The notes: generated from the sequence alone by a model not told the origin. Positions 53,195-62,315 are shown, numbered from the stretch's first letter. The stretch: 64,000 bases of DNA from Chryseosolibacter sp036402075 (GCA_036402075.1 DASWTP010000017.1:11308-75307); one strand, 5' to 3'. Made by a program: numbers and translations.

Positions 53195-53442
53195 CATTAA
53201 TGAACGAACCAATCAAGCGCGCAGAAATTAAACCAAAGTACTGCCGCTTTAAGAAGAACGGTATCAAGTATATCGATTATAAAGATCCTGACTTCCTTTT
53301 GAAGTTTATCAATGAGCAAGGCAAGATCCTTCCTAGAAGGCTTACCGGCACATCACTGAAGTTTCAAAAGAAGGTTGCACAAGCTGTTAAGCGTGCACGC
53401 CACCTGGCGATCCTGCCTTATGTTGGTGATTCTTTGAAGTAA
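53191..53442 (+). CDS. rpsR: 30S ribosomal protein S18
   Basis: An 83-residue S18. YCRFKKNGIKYIDYKDPDFLLKFINEQGKILPRR and GTSLKFQKKVAQAVKRARHLAILPY are the family core. It sits on the 30S platform as the S6 partner. ATGA overlap with rpsF points to coupled translation; rplI follows after 26 bp. Confidence 0.97.
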   Translation: MTLMNEPIKRAEIKPKYCRFKKNGIKYIDYKDPDFLLKFINEQGKILPRRLTGTSLKFQKKVAQAVKRARHLAILPYVGDSLK

Positions 53443-53468
53443 TCTGTAACCCTTAAAGAAAAACGAAC

Positions 53469-53912
53469 ATGGAACTAATACTGAAACAAGACGTTGCAGG
53501 ACTTGGCTATAAGAACGACATCGTAAAGGTGAAGGCTGGCTATGGAAATAACTACCTTATTCCAAACGGTTTCGCGTTGATCGCCAACGAATCGAACAAA
53601 AGATTGGTGAATGAGAACGTTCGCCAGGCTGCGCACAAAGCTGCCAAAGTAAAGCAAGATGCGGAAGCGCTTGCCGCTAAGGTTGGCGATCTGACAATCG
53701 AGATCAAAACCAAGGCAGGTGAATCAGGAAAAATCTTCGGTGCGGTTACTGCGCTCCAGATCTCTGATGCGCTTAAAGCCAAAGGATTCGACATCGACCG
53801 TAAGAAAGTGGTATTGAAAGAAAGCCCTAAGCAACTGGGTACTTACAATGTAACTCTCGACCTTCACAAAGAAGTGAAGCATGAGATCAAAGTGAAAGTT
53901 GTAGGAGAGTAA
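53469..53912 (+). CDS. rplI: 50S ribosomal protein L9
   Basis: A 147-residue L9 with both domains joined by the long helix: N-domain MELILKQDVAGLGYKNDIVKVKAGYGNNYLIPNG, linker about 45-75, and C-domain ending HEIKVKVVGE. It binds 23S rRNA near the L1 stalk and limits frameshifting. Last gene of the operon; an intrinsic terminator follows. Confidence 0.97.
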   Translation: MELILKQDVAGLGYKNDIVKVKAGYGNNYLIPNGFALIANESNKRLVNENVRQAAHKAAKVKQDAEALAAKVGDLTIEIKTKAGESGKIFGAVTALQISDALKAKGFDIDRKKVVLKESPKQLGTYNVTLDLHKEVKHEIKVKVVGE

Positions 53913-53934
53913 TTTCTTTCTATAAAAAAGTTAG

Positions 53935-53964
53935 AACCCAGGTGAGGAATCATCTGGGTTTTTT
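53935..53964 (+). terminator. Intrinsic terminator of the rpsF-rplI operon
   Basis: AACCCAGGTGA and TCATCTGGGTT arms (one G-T wobble) followed by six T. It starts 23 bp after the rplI stop. Confidence 0.85.
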
Positions 53965-54047
53965 CATTTTGTAGGAGTGGCCAAAGGTTGCCGGGTACCG
54001 GGTGGCCAGGAAATCCAGGTATAAAGACAGTTGCACTGTTCTTGAGC

Positions 54048-54068
54048 CATTTCGCCTTTGGCGAAATG
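54048..54068. other. Short perfect hairpin in rplI-HAD spacer
   Basis: CATTTCGCC-ttt-GGCGAAATG, 9-bp arms. No T-run. It may end the HAD transcript or form part of an unrecognised RNA; no other gene was seen in 53965-54177. Confidence 0.35.
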
Positions 54069-54177
54069 AGCGAAAGACCCTTAAGTAAATTCGCACAATC
54101 TTTCAGTTTGAATCGTTATCAAAAGAGCAGTGATTCCAATGCCGAAATAATTCAACCATCGTTCCTTGACGTTGCGC

Positions 54178-54864
54178 CTAACTCAGCAGCTTCACTACAT
54201 CTTTAATTGCGGCAGCCTGTCTGAAATTTATGTGCTCGATGTTTCCTTCAATCCGTTCATGCTCCCACGTAATGTGAAACGGAACATGAATGGCGTGCCC
54301 TCCTATGTTGATTACAGGTAAGGCATCTGACTTCAACGAATTTCCGATCATCAGAAATTCTTCTGGTTGGATGTCCAATCGTTGGATGAGTTTCTGATAA
54401 TCGATCTCTTTTTTGTCGGACATAATTTCAATGTGGTGGAAGTAATGTCCTAATCCTGACTTGTGGAGCTTCCGATGCTGATCGAGAAGATCGCCTTTTG
54501 TTGCACACACCAGTTTGTATTTGCCGTGGAGCTCTTTCAACACGTCCTCCACTCCGTCAATCAACTCCACTGGTTTTTCCAGGAGCTCTTTGCCGTGATC
54601 AATAATTTTTTCAACCACCTCAGCCGGAATTTTTTTATCGGAGATACGAATCGCAGTCTCGATCATGGAAAGAATAAATCCTTTAATGCCATATCCGTAG
54701 AGAACAAGATTATCGATTTCAGTTTTAAAAAGCTCGCGCGCCAGGGTGTGCTGCGGAAGGTAATCCACAAACATCTCGTAAAACTTTTCCTCCGTCTCAC
54801 GAAAATAAGGCTCGTTCACCCACAACGTGTCATCGGCATCGAAGGCGATAACTTTTATATTCAT
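54178..54864 (-). CDS. HAD-superfamily phosphatase
   Basis: A 228-residue HAD hydrolase. Nucleophile Asp and acid/base Asp in IAFDADDTLW, a helical cap (about 18-100), motif II VCATKGD with Thr, motif III Lys in MSDKKEIDYQKL, and the acidic motif IV as MIGNSLKSDALPVINIG. The WVNEPYF opening resembles FMN- or phosphoglycolate-type phosphatases of Bacteroidota. Substrate unknown. Divergent from the PHP gene. Confidence 0.88.
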   Translation of the reverse strand: MNIKVIAFDADDTLWVNEPYFRETEEKFYEMFVDYLPQHTLARELFKTEIDNLVLYGYGIKGFILSMIETAIRISDKKIPAEVVEKIIDHGKELLEKPVELIDGVEDVLKELHGKYKLVCATKGDLLDQHRKLHKSGLGHYFHHIEIMSDKKEIDYQKLIQRLDIQPEEFLMIGNSLKSDALPVINIGGHAIHVPFHITWEHERIEGNIEHINFRQAAAIKDVVKLLS

Positions 54865-54879
54865 GAAGCGAAGATAGGT

Positions 54880-54935
54880 TCAAATGACGAATTACAAATT
54901 ACGATTGACGAATTTGAGGTATCGAAGATGAATTT
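54880..54935. repeat. Stuttered ACGAATT-word spacer
   Basis: AAATGACGAATTACAAATTACG and related copies of TGACGAATT. The 14-mer AAATGACGAATTAC (54882-54895) is also present inverted at 30824-30837. It lies between the divergent HAD and PHP genes, so here it is not a terminator. Confidence 0.55.
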
Positions 54936-54968
54936 ATGAATGACGTGGAATTTCCCTACTTTAATCAG

Positions 54969-57011
54969 ATGAAAGGACCTCTTCTTTTACCGACAGCTCT
55001 GGTGCTGATGGCATTGTCTGGCTACGCCCAACTACGCATTGATTCAACGTTTTATCACCTCCGAAACGCTGAACCACGCGAATGGAATGAATTTCCCGAA
55101 AAGGCATTTGCAAAAGAATTAGTCATTGAGTTCGAAGTGAGCCGGGCCGAAATTCCAACCGCATTGAGCTTGCGGCAATACGATGTAAAACTGCCATGGA
55201 TGATCGAGCTGAATGGCCATTATGTTGGAACTCTGGTGGAGGATGAAAAAGATCTGATGGCTTACCACCTGTTGGAGCCCAGCATGCTGACGATCGGAAC
55301 CAATACCATACGAATTTATTCGAAAGAAACCGTTGCCGATGATATCAGGGTCGGTGAGCTAACCCTGCACACTAATTATCAGGCAGCCCCGGAGACTCAG
55401 GCTTTTCTCATCCTTGACGTTGTTGACGAGAACAATAATTCGCTGCCGGCCCATTTAACTATTTGCAATGAGAAACGGGTGCTTCAATCATTCGCCACTA
55501 ACCGAGGTACTTACGCGGCCCGACCCGGACATCTATACACCGCAACCGGAAAAGCAACGCTGGTGATACCCGCAGGATCGTACGTGATTTTTGCCGGGCG
55601 TGGATTCGAATACAGCATTGACTCTGTGTCGGTAAAACTCAACGCGGGAGATTCCATAACGCATACGTTCAGAATCAACAGGGAAGTAGATACAAACGGA
55701 TGGATCAGTACTGACACCCATGTGCACACTTACACGCATTCACAGCACGGTGATGCAACGGACCGGGAACGCGTGATCACACTTGCAGGCGAAGGAATTG
55801 AACTTCCCATCATTACAGATCACAACCAACATGTCGACCTGAGGCGCCCGGCACAACGGGCAAAGGTCGATCGCTATTTCACGCTAGTCATGGGCAATGA
55901 GGTTACCAGTAAAGTGGGCCACTTCAATGTTTTTCCAATTGATTCGACCGAGTCGGTGAAAAGTTCAACAGGACCGAACTGGACAGAACTTGGATCAAGC
56001 ATCGAAAGATACAGACGCCCAAAGGTGATCATTCTCAATCACGCACGAGACATTCATAATAATTTCCGGCCACACGATCCGTCAAGGCTTTTGGCGATTG
56101 CAGGGCAGCGACTTGACGGTGAACCTTTGTTTGCTAACGCACTGGAAGTTGTGAACTCCGGGTCACAACAATCCGATTGGATGCAATTGTTCAACGACTG
56201 GATGCATTTATTAAATGGCGGGCATGAACTCACACCAATCGGCTCGAGCGACTCGCATGACGTAAGCAGGTTTATTGTGGGGCAAGGGCGAACGTATGTG
56301 CGTGCAAATGACTCATCGCCAGACGCGATCGATTTGCATGAAGTGGTCGATCACTTCATCAATGGAAAAGTGATGGTAAGTTGCGGGCTTCTGGCATCCC
56401 TGGAAATCAACGGAAGCGCTGGACCGGGCGATCTGGCCGCGTACGCTGACGAGATCATTGCAACGATCAAAGTTTCGGGACCGGCATGGTCCAAAGCAGA
56501 CAAGGTGAAGCTATACATCAATGGCGAAAAATTCAAAGAAGAAAAGATCATTGACAAGGGGATTCCAGGAGTGAAATGGAGCAGCAAGTGGATACTGCCT
56601 AAGTCTGCACACGACTATCATGTTGTAGCAATTGCTGAAGGACCTGCAGATCATATGGTATTCTGGCCAATTGCAAAACCGTATCAACCAACGTCTGCGG
56701 ATTGGACCCCGGGGGTAATTGGAGCGTCAGGGGCAGTTTGGGTTGATGCAGACGGAAATGGGAAACGGGATTCTGCTAACGACTATGCAAAGAAAATCAT
56801 TTCGCAAGCTTCAAATAACATCACCGCCATCGTTGCTTCACTGCAGCATGCTGACGAAGCAGTGGCGGTCCAGGTGGCAGCGTTGCTTCACTTGAATAAA
56901 GTCGATCTTACGAGTAGAAAAATTCAACGCGCACTAAAAAATGGAAGTGAAAAAACGCGAAGTGGTTTCGAAACTGTGATTGCTGAACTAAAACAATCGA
57001 ACACTCAATGA
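54969..57011 (+). CDS. CehA/McbA-family PHP metallohydrolase, secreted
   Basis: A 680-residue exported protein (signal MKGPLLLPTALVLMALSGYAQ). The N-terminal about 240 residues are beta-rich. The PHP-type metallohydrolase domain begins STDTHVHTYTHSQHGDATDRE (His-x-His metal pair) and continues with PIITDHNQH, VILNHARD and GSSDSHDVSRF. It probably cleaves a phosphoester or related bond outside the inner membrane. The Met at 54969 is preferred because the signal peptide starts there. The stop codon lies inside a long inverted repeat shared with the convergent nagB gene. Confidence 0.82.
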   Translation: MKGPLLLPTALVLMALSGYAQLRIDSTFYHLRNAEPREWNEFPEKAFAKELVIEFEVSRAEIPTALSLRQYDVKLPWMIELNGHYVGTLVEDEKDLMAYHLLEPSMLTIGTNTIRIYSKETVADDIRVGELTLHTNYQAAPETQAFLILDVVDENNNSLPAHLTICNEKRVLQSFATNRGTYAARPGHLYTATGKATLVIPAGSYVIFAGRGFEYSIDSVSVKLNAGDSITHTFRINREVDTNGWISTDTHVHTYTHSQHGDATDRERVITLAGEGIELPIITDHNQHVDLRRPAQRAKVDRYFTLVMGNEVTSKVGHFNVFPIDSTESVKSSTGPNWTELGSSIERYRRPKVIILNHARDIHNNFRPHDPSRLLAIAGQRLDGEPLFANALEVVNSGSQQSDWMQLFNDWMHLLNGGHELTPIGSSDSHDVSRFIVGQGRTYVRANDSSPDAIDLHEVVDHFINGKVMVSCGLLASLEINGSAGPGDLAAYADEIIATIKVSGPAWSKADKVKLYINGEKFKEEKIIDKGIPGVKWSSKWILPKSAHDYHVVAIAEGPADHMVFWPIAKPYQPTSADWTPGVIGASGAVWVDADGNGKRDSANDYAKKIISQASNNITAIVASLQHADEAVAVQVAALLHLNKVDLTSRKIQRALKNGSEKTRSGFETVIAELKQSNTQ

Positions 57012-57065
57012 AAAATGTCGAATGTCGAAGGTCAGACTCTTCCACATTCGACATTGAGTGTTCGA
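56997..57065. terminator. Long inverted repeat between convergent genes, overlapping a stop codon
   Basis: TCGAACACTCAATG (56997-57010) and its complement (57052-57065) form 14-bp arms. The inner parts AATGTCGAATGTCGAAG and CTTCCACATTCGACATT also pair, with a 7-nt bulge and one mismatch. The left arm contains the last codons and stop of the PHP gene. Probable bidirectional terminator. Confidence 0.65.
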
Positions 57066-57081
57066 AATTGAAAATTGTTAT

Positions 57082-58986
57082 TTAGTATTTATACCGCACA
57101 AACGCTTCCATCGCCTCATACTCCGCAAGGCCAAGGGCATTGTAAGCAGCAGCGGTTGCATGGTTGCGGTCTTCGGCACGCATCCAGAATTCACGCTTAT
57201 CGCTTCCAGGGAACATGGCGCTGTCTTTCTGCGACTGGTGTTTGAAAACAGCTCTTCGCTTTCTCATCAATTCATCCGGGCTTAACGGAACTGCCATTTC
57301 GATTTGGTCGATGTCCCACTCCTGCCATGCACCGCGGTACAGCCACAGCCAGCAGTCCTTCATATAGTCTTTTGACTTAAGGCGTTTTACAGCTTCAAAG
57401 ATGGCCGCCAGACACACACGGTGCGTTCCATGCGGATCAGATAAATCACCGGCAGCATAGATCTGGTGCGGCTTAACCTTTTCGATAATATCCATCACCA
57501 CTTTGATATCCGCTTCGCCAAGCGGTTTTTTCTTCACCGCTCCCGTTTCATAGAACGGCATATCGAGGAAATGCATTTGATCATCCGGAATACCAACGTA
57601 ACGTCCACCCGCTTTCGCTTCTCCCCTCCTGATCAATCCTTTGATTTTCAACACATCATCGCTATCATTTTGCCCCGGTCCTTTTTCACGAATAGACTGA
57701 ACAGTTTTCTGATAGAACTTCTCTCCATCTGATTTACTGAGACCAAACTGGTGATTGAAGTCGCGAACAAAATCGGCAAAACGAATCGCGTCATCGTCAA
57801 ATACGGCAATATTACCAGACGTCTGATACGCCACGTGTACCTCATGACCCTGGTCAACCAGGCGGATAAACGTTCCTCCCATTGAAATCACGTCATCATC
57901 AGGATGCGGTGAGAAAATGATCACGCGTTTTGGAAATGGATTCGCGCGTTCCGGGCGGTGTGAATCATCGGCATTAGGCTTGCCCCCGGGCCAGCCGGTG
58001 ATTGTATGCTGAAGATCGTTAAACACTTTAATGTTCACTTTGTACGCAGAACCGTATTCAGTGATGATATCACCCATACCATGCTCCATGTAATCATTGT
58101 TGGTAAGCTTCAACACGGGCTTTCCAACCTTCATACACAGCCATACTACAGCTTTGCGGATCAGTTTGTCGTTCCACTCAACGGTGTCGAGGATCCATGG
58201 TGTTTTGGTGCGCACCAACTCAGATGAAGAAGCTTCGTCCAGCACCACCAGGCAATCAGGATGCTTCTGCAAAAACGAAGAAGGAATCTGATCGGTGATC
58301 GGTCCTTCAACTGCTTTTTTAATTACGGCTGCCTTTCCTTCGCCCCAAGCCATCATGAAACACTTTCTTGCCTTCATGATAGAGCCAACACCCATGGTAA
58401 TGGCTTTGCGCGGAACGTTCTCCTCCCCGAAGAAATCGCTCGCGGCATCAATTCGCGTCACCTGGTCAAGCGTAACGAGACGTGTCAGCGACTTTTCCGT
58501 TGAGCCAGGCTCGTTGAAACCGATATGGCCAGTTCTACCTATACCCAATACCTGAATATCGATACCCCCAAGGTCATCGATCATTTTTTCATAATCGCGG
58601 CAGAAGTCCGCCACCTTTTCTTTTGGCAGCAAGCCATCGGGAATGTGAATCTGATTTCTTGGAACATCGATGTGGTTGAAAAGATGTTCATTCATAAAAC
58701 GAACATAGCTCTGCAGCGACTCGGGCTGCATGGGATAATATTCGTCCAGATTAAACGTATGAACATTCTTGAAGCTAAGGCCATCCTTTTGATGCATCTT
58801 CACTAGTTCAGCATACACACGTGTCGGGGTTGAACCGGTTGCTAAGCCGAGCACACAGGGCTTGTTCTCCTTTTGTGTCGCTTTGATGCGCGCTGCAATT
58901 TCATTGGCAACAAAAATCGAAGCTTGCTCTGAGGTGTTAAAAATCTTTACGGGAATCTTTTCGAAAGCGGCCAGATCGTTCGTCAT
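57082..58986 (-). CDS. NagB-like glucosamine-6-phosphate deaminase fused to a PIG-L/LmbE deacetylase
   Basis: A 634-residue two-domain protein. Residues about 1-270 are NagB-like: GLATGSTPTRVYAELV, TFNLDEYYP (Asp81) and GIGRTGHIGFNEPGS (His154, Glu159). The catalytic Asp found before GHI in E. coli NagB is Thr152 here. Residues about 370-634 are a PIG-L/LmbE deacetylase with VIIFSPHPDDDVISMGG. The fusion could remove an acetyl group and deaminate an amino sugar phosphate, but this is inference. The start at 58986 (MTNDLAAFEKIPVKIF) is chosen by family length; 15 upstream residues have no match. Such fusions are usual in Bacteroidota. Confidence 0.88.
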   Translation of the reverse strand: MTNDLAAFEKIPVKIFNTSEQASIFVANEIAARIKATQKENKPCVLGLATGSTPTRVYAELVKMHQKDGLSFKNVHTFNLDEYYPMQPESLQSYVRFMNEHLFNHIDVPRNQIHIPDGLLPKEKVADFCRDYEKMIDDLGGIDIQVLGIGRTGHIGFNEPGSTEKSLTRLVTLDQVTRIDAASDFFGEENVPRKAITMGVGSIMKARKCFMMAWGEGKAAVIKKAVEGPITDQIPSSFLQKHPDCLVVLDEASSSELVRTKTPWILDTVEWNDKLIRKAVVWLCMKVGKPVLKLTNNDYMEHGMGDIITEYGSAYKVNIKVFNDLQHTITGWPGGKPNADDSHRPERANPFPKRVIIFSPHPDDDVISMGGTFIRLVDQGHEVHVAYQTSGNIAVFDDDAIRFADFVRDFNHQFGLSKSDGEKFYQKTVQSIREKGPGQNDSDDVLKIKGLIRRGEAKAGGRYVGIPDDQMHFLDMPFYETGAVKKKPLGEADIKVVMDIIEKVKPHQIYAAGDLSDPHGTHRVCLAAIFEAVKRLKSKDYMKDCWLWLYRGAWQEWDIDQIEMAVPLSPDELMRKRRAVFKHQSQKDSAMFPGSDKREFWMRAEDRNHATAAAYNALGLAEYEAMEAFVRYKY

Positions 58987-59156
58987 CGGTATTTGTTTAG
59001 TTGTTATGCATTTGTGGTGTGCCCATCGCACTCATCCTCTTTCGCGCCATGACAGGGCTTTCTTGTGTTTATCTGTGTACATTTTTTTAAGGAAACACAT
59101 GGAATCGCATGCAGTATTCATCCTTTTGAGTGAACTCAATGCGTGACGATTTCTTG

Positions 59157-59164
59157 TATTTTTG
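59157..59164 (+). promoter_or_regulatory. -7 promoter box of the GSCFA gene
   Basis: TATTTTTG fits TAnnTTTG, about 80 bp before the GSCFA start. The predicted transcription start falls in the CAGGTTAA palindrome that follows. Confidence 0.4.
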
Positions 59165-59166
59165 AT

Positions 59167-59187
59167 CAGGTTAACTTCTTTAACCTG
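59167..59187. promoter_or_regulatory. Candidate operator between nagB/PIG-L and GSCFA genes
   Basis: CAGGTTAA-cttct-TTAACCTG, perfect 8-bp arms. It lies over the expected transcription start of the GSCFA gene, in the divergent promoter region. The size suits a dimeric repressor; the regulator is not known. Confidence 0.5.
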
Positions 59188-59244
59188 CGATAAAGGTACC
59201 TTAAAAAGTGCGAAATTTTCAAGTGTTTGCGGTAACATTATTTT

Positions 59245-60228
59245 ATGAACCATTTCCGAACAATCGTTAGTATCAGTCCTTCCGACCATAAAATCGGCCT
59301 TAAAAATGGCGTTTTCACTATCGGTTCGTGCTTTGCCGAGGCCATCGGTACCAGGTTGAATGAATCAAAGTTCAAAGTCATGATCAATCCGTTCGGCACC
59401 ACGTACAACCCCATTTCAATTCACCAATGCCTTTCCTACGCATTGAACAATGAGGGGCCTCGGGAACACACTTACCTGGAACGCGAGGGAATTCACCTGA
59501 ACTATGACTTCCACTCACATTTTTCCGCGCTAGGCCAGAACTATCTGCAGACTGCAATCCATCAGGCCGTTCAAGCGAGCAACGACTTTCTAAAATCCGC
59601 CAGCAGCGTGCTTGTAACGTACGGCACAGCCTGGATATACAGGCGAAAGGATTCGGGTCAAATTGTGAACAATTGCCACAAAATGCCGGCACAATCTTTT
59701 GACAAGCAGCTGCTGACCGAAACGGAAATCTGCGACTCATTTGAAGCTTTGTACCGACAAGCAAAAAAACTTAATTCTTCAATTAAATTCATTTTGACAC
59801 TCAGCCCCGTACGTCACGTGAAAGACTCGCTCACATTGAATAGCGTAAGCAAAGCCGTTGTTCGATCCGCGTGCCACAGAATCGCCACCACCTATGCAGA
59901 CGTTGAATATTTTCCTGCGTTCGAAATCATGATGGACGATCTGAGGGACTACCGGTTCTATAGATCCGACATGCTCCACCCCACCGAACAAGCAGAAGAC
60001 TACATTTGGGAAAAATTTATGGCGTGCTATCTCGACAAGCCCACAGCTGACTTTGTAAAGGAATGGAGCGCGATCCTTTCAGCGCTGCGATACAAACCAT
60101 TTCACCCGGAATCTGAATCACATCAGAAATTTTTAAAGAACGTTCTAACGAAGCTTCTTTCGCTACAATCGGACGTAAACGTGGCGGCAGAAATAGCGAA
60201 CGTTGAATCCCAGCTGATAAAACGTTAG
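59245..60228 (+). CDS. GSCFA-domain protein
   Basis: A 327-residue protein with the family name motif GSCFAEAIG near the N-terminus, NPFGTTYNP, FILTLSPVRHVKDS and DYRFYRSDMLHPTEQAEDYIW. The fold is SGNH-hydrolase-like, with the GSCFA Ser and the late Asp-His pair (DMLHP) as likely catalytic residues, so an esterase role is plausible. Its stop overlaps a GTG of the next frame by one base, so the DUF255 gene probably shares its transcript. Confidence 0.87.
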   Translation: MNHFRTIVSISPSDHKIGLKNGVFTIGSCFAEAIGTRLNESKFKVMINPFGTTYNPISIHQCLSYALNNEGPREHTYLEREGIHLNYDFHSHFSALGQNYLQTAIHQAVQASNDFLKSASSVLVTYGTAWIYRRKDSGQIVNNCHKMPAQSFDKQLLTETEICDSFEALYRQAKKLNSSIKFILTLSPVRHVKDSLTLNSVSKAVVRSACHRIATTYADVEYFPAFEIMMDDLRDYRFYRSDMLHPTEQAEDYIWEKFMACYLDKPTADFVKEWSAILSALRYKPFHPESESHQKFLKNVLTKLLSLQSDVNVAAEIANVESQLIKR

Positions 60229-60257
60229 TGGCAAGGTTGTTTTATTATCAACAAATT

Positions 60258-62291
60258 ATGATTTCCAAACATACAAACCGGCTTATTGAATCCACGTCAC
60301 CTTACCTGCTTCAGCATGCACACAATCCCGTTGACTGGTACGAATGGGGTGAAGAGGCGCTGCTAAAAGCCAGGCAGGAAGATAAACCCATCCTGGTCAG
60401 CATCGGCTATTCTTCCTGTCATTGGTGCCATGTAATGGAGCGTGAGGTCTTCGAAAAAGAAGAGATGGGGCAAAAGATGAATGAGTACCTTGTCTGCATC
60501 AAAGTGGATCGTGAAGAGCGTCCTGATGTCGATCAGATTTATATGGATGCGGTGCAGGCCATGGGGCAGCACGGAGGTTGGCCGCTCAATGTCTTTCTTA
60601 CACCAGACCAGAAGCCTTTCTATGGTGGTACCTATTTTCCACCGCAGCAATGGATCCAGGTGCTTGAAGGCATTAATCGCGCGTTCAAAGAAAGACGTGG
60701 TGAAATCAACGAATCGGCTGAACAGTTCGCGCAGCACCTGGCGGCACAAGATACGCATCGCTTCAAGAGAGCTGCAGAAAGTGCAGAACTCAAAAACAAT
60801 CTGGATTCCGCTTTCAGCAAACTCGCTCCCGCCTTCGATAAGGTGTGGGGCGGCCTTGACAAAGCGCCAAAGTTCGTGATGCCATCCATCTGGTTGTGGC
60901 TCCTCCGCTACCACTATCTCACAAAAAGTGAAGAGGCGCTGACACAGACAATCCATACGCTAAAAAAGATTGCCATGGGCGGCATCTATGACCAGATCGG
61001 TGGCGGTTTTGCGCGCTATTCCGTAGACAGCTACTGGTTCGCTCCGCACTTTGAAAAAATGCTGTACGATAACGCTCAACTGATGAGCCTGTATGCCGAA
61101 GCTTATGCCGTGACCAGGGATGAAGAATTTTTGAGGGTCCTCCACGAAACATTCGAATGGCTACAAACCGAAATGATGCATCCTGAAGGCGGATTCTATT
61201 CCGCTCTCGATGCCGACAGCGAAGGTGTAGAAGGTAAATTCTACGTGTGGACAAAAAATGAATTTGACGCGATTGTGAAAGATGATGCCGAGCTACTCAA
61301 TGCCTACTATTCCATCAAGACGGAAGGAAACTGGGAACACGGTAACAACATACCGTTCCGGACGATGACCGATACTAAATTTCTTGAGAAGGCGAATCTT
61401 TCAAAAGAGGAGTGGCGTGTAAAACTTCAGCATGCCAAGGACCGGCTGCTGGCAGTACGCGACAAACGCATCAAGCCCGGCCTTGACGATAAAATTATCC
61501 TCGGCTGGAACGCGATGATGGTTGTCGGTCTGACTGATTCCTACAAATACACCGGCCAGGAAAAATTTTTGAAGGCCGCGTTGCGGACGATGGAATTCCT
61601 GGAGCGTGAACTCTGTGAAGTCACAACCCTATACCGATCGTATAAAGGCAAGCGTTCTAACACCCACGCGTTCCTTGATGACTATGCCTACTTCATTTCG
61701 GCATGCGTCAGACTTTACCAAGTCACGTTTAACGAATACTGGATCAAGCGTGCCGAGGTTTTTGTGACTCACACCATCGACAATTTTCTTGACAGTGATG
61801 ATGGATTTTTTCACTATGCCAGCAAGTACGGTGAAAAACTCATCGCGCAGAAAAAGGAGATTTTTGATAACGTAATCCCTTCTTCTAACTCGGTGATGGC
61901 GCAAAATCTCTTTCACATTGGCGTACTGCTCGACCGCGAGGAATGGAAAGCGATGGCGCTGAAAATGGTAGATAGCCTCGGGTATCTTATTACCAATGAG
62001 CCAAACTATATGTCGAACTGGGGAATTGTATTTGCTGAGATGAAAAAAGGGATGGCAGAAATTGCATTTGTTGGCGAACATGCACAGAACACCTCGCTTG
62101 AATTTTCGCAGCACTATAATCCCTTCACCCTGCTCATGGGTACAAATGCATCAAGCGAGTTGCCACTATTACAGGGTAAAATCGCCCTTGACGGAAGGGA
62201 TACTATTTACGTCTGCTATGACAAATCGTGCAGGCAGCCCGTAACGTTGGTAGCCGAAGCGTACAAGCAGTTGCAGATAACAATTGAATGA
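60258..62291 (+). CDS. DUF255 thioredoxin-like / six-hairpin glycosidase-fold protein (YyaL family)
   Basis: A 677-residue protein. Residues about 1-165 are the DUF255 thioredoxin-like domain with NRLIESTSPYLLQHAHNPVDWYEW and Cys54-His-Trp-Cys57 in GYSSCHWCHVMERE. The rest is an alpha/alpha-toroid of six-hairpin-glycosidase type (FEKMLYDNAQL, DADSEGVEGKFYVW, LDDYAYF). Related to YyaL and human SPATA20; the biochemical function is not established. The start at 60258 (MISKHTNRLI) fits the family; a GTG at 60228 would add ten residues. Confidence 0.9.
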   Translation: MISKHTNRLIESTSPYLLQHAHNPVDWYEWGEEALLKARQEDKPILVSIGYSSCHWCHVMEREVFEKEEMGQKMNEYLVCIKVDREERPDVDQIYMDAVQAMGQHGGWPLNVFLTPDQKPFYGGTYFPPQQWIQVLEGINRAFKERRGEINESAEQFAQHLAAQDTHRFKRAAESAELKNNLDSAFSKLAPAFDKVWGGLDKAPKFVMPSIWLWLLRYHYLTKSEEALTQTIHTLKKIAMGGIYDQIGGGFARYSVDSYWFAPHFEKMLYDNAQLMSLYAEAYAVTRDEEFLRVLHETFEWLQTEMMHPEGGFYSALDADSEGVEGKFYVWTKNEFDAIVKDDAELLNAYYSIKTEGNWEHGNNIPFRTMTDTKFLEKANLSKEEWRVKLQHAKDRLLAVRDKRIKPGLDDKIILGWNAMMVVGLTDSYKYTGQEKFLKAALRTMEFLERELCEVTTLYRSYKGKRSNTHAFLDDYAYFISACVRLYQVTFNEYWIKRAEVFVTHTIDNFLDSDDGFFHYASKYGEKLIAQKKEIFDNVIPSSNSVMAQNLFHIGVLLDREEWKAMALKMVDSLGYLITNEPNYMSNWGIVFAEMKKGMAEIAFVGEHAQNTSLEFSQHYNPFTLLMGTNASSELPLLQGKIALDGRDTIYVCYDKSCRQPVTLVAEAYKQLQITIE

Positions 62292-62315
62292 AGAAAAAGA
62301 CGTATCTTCATCCCG

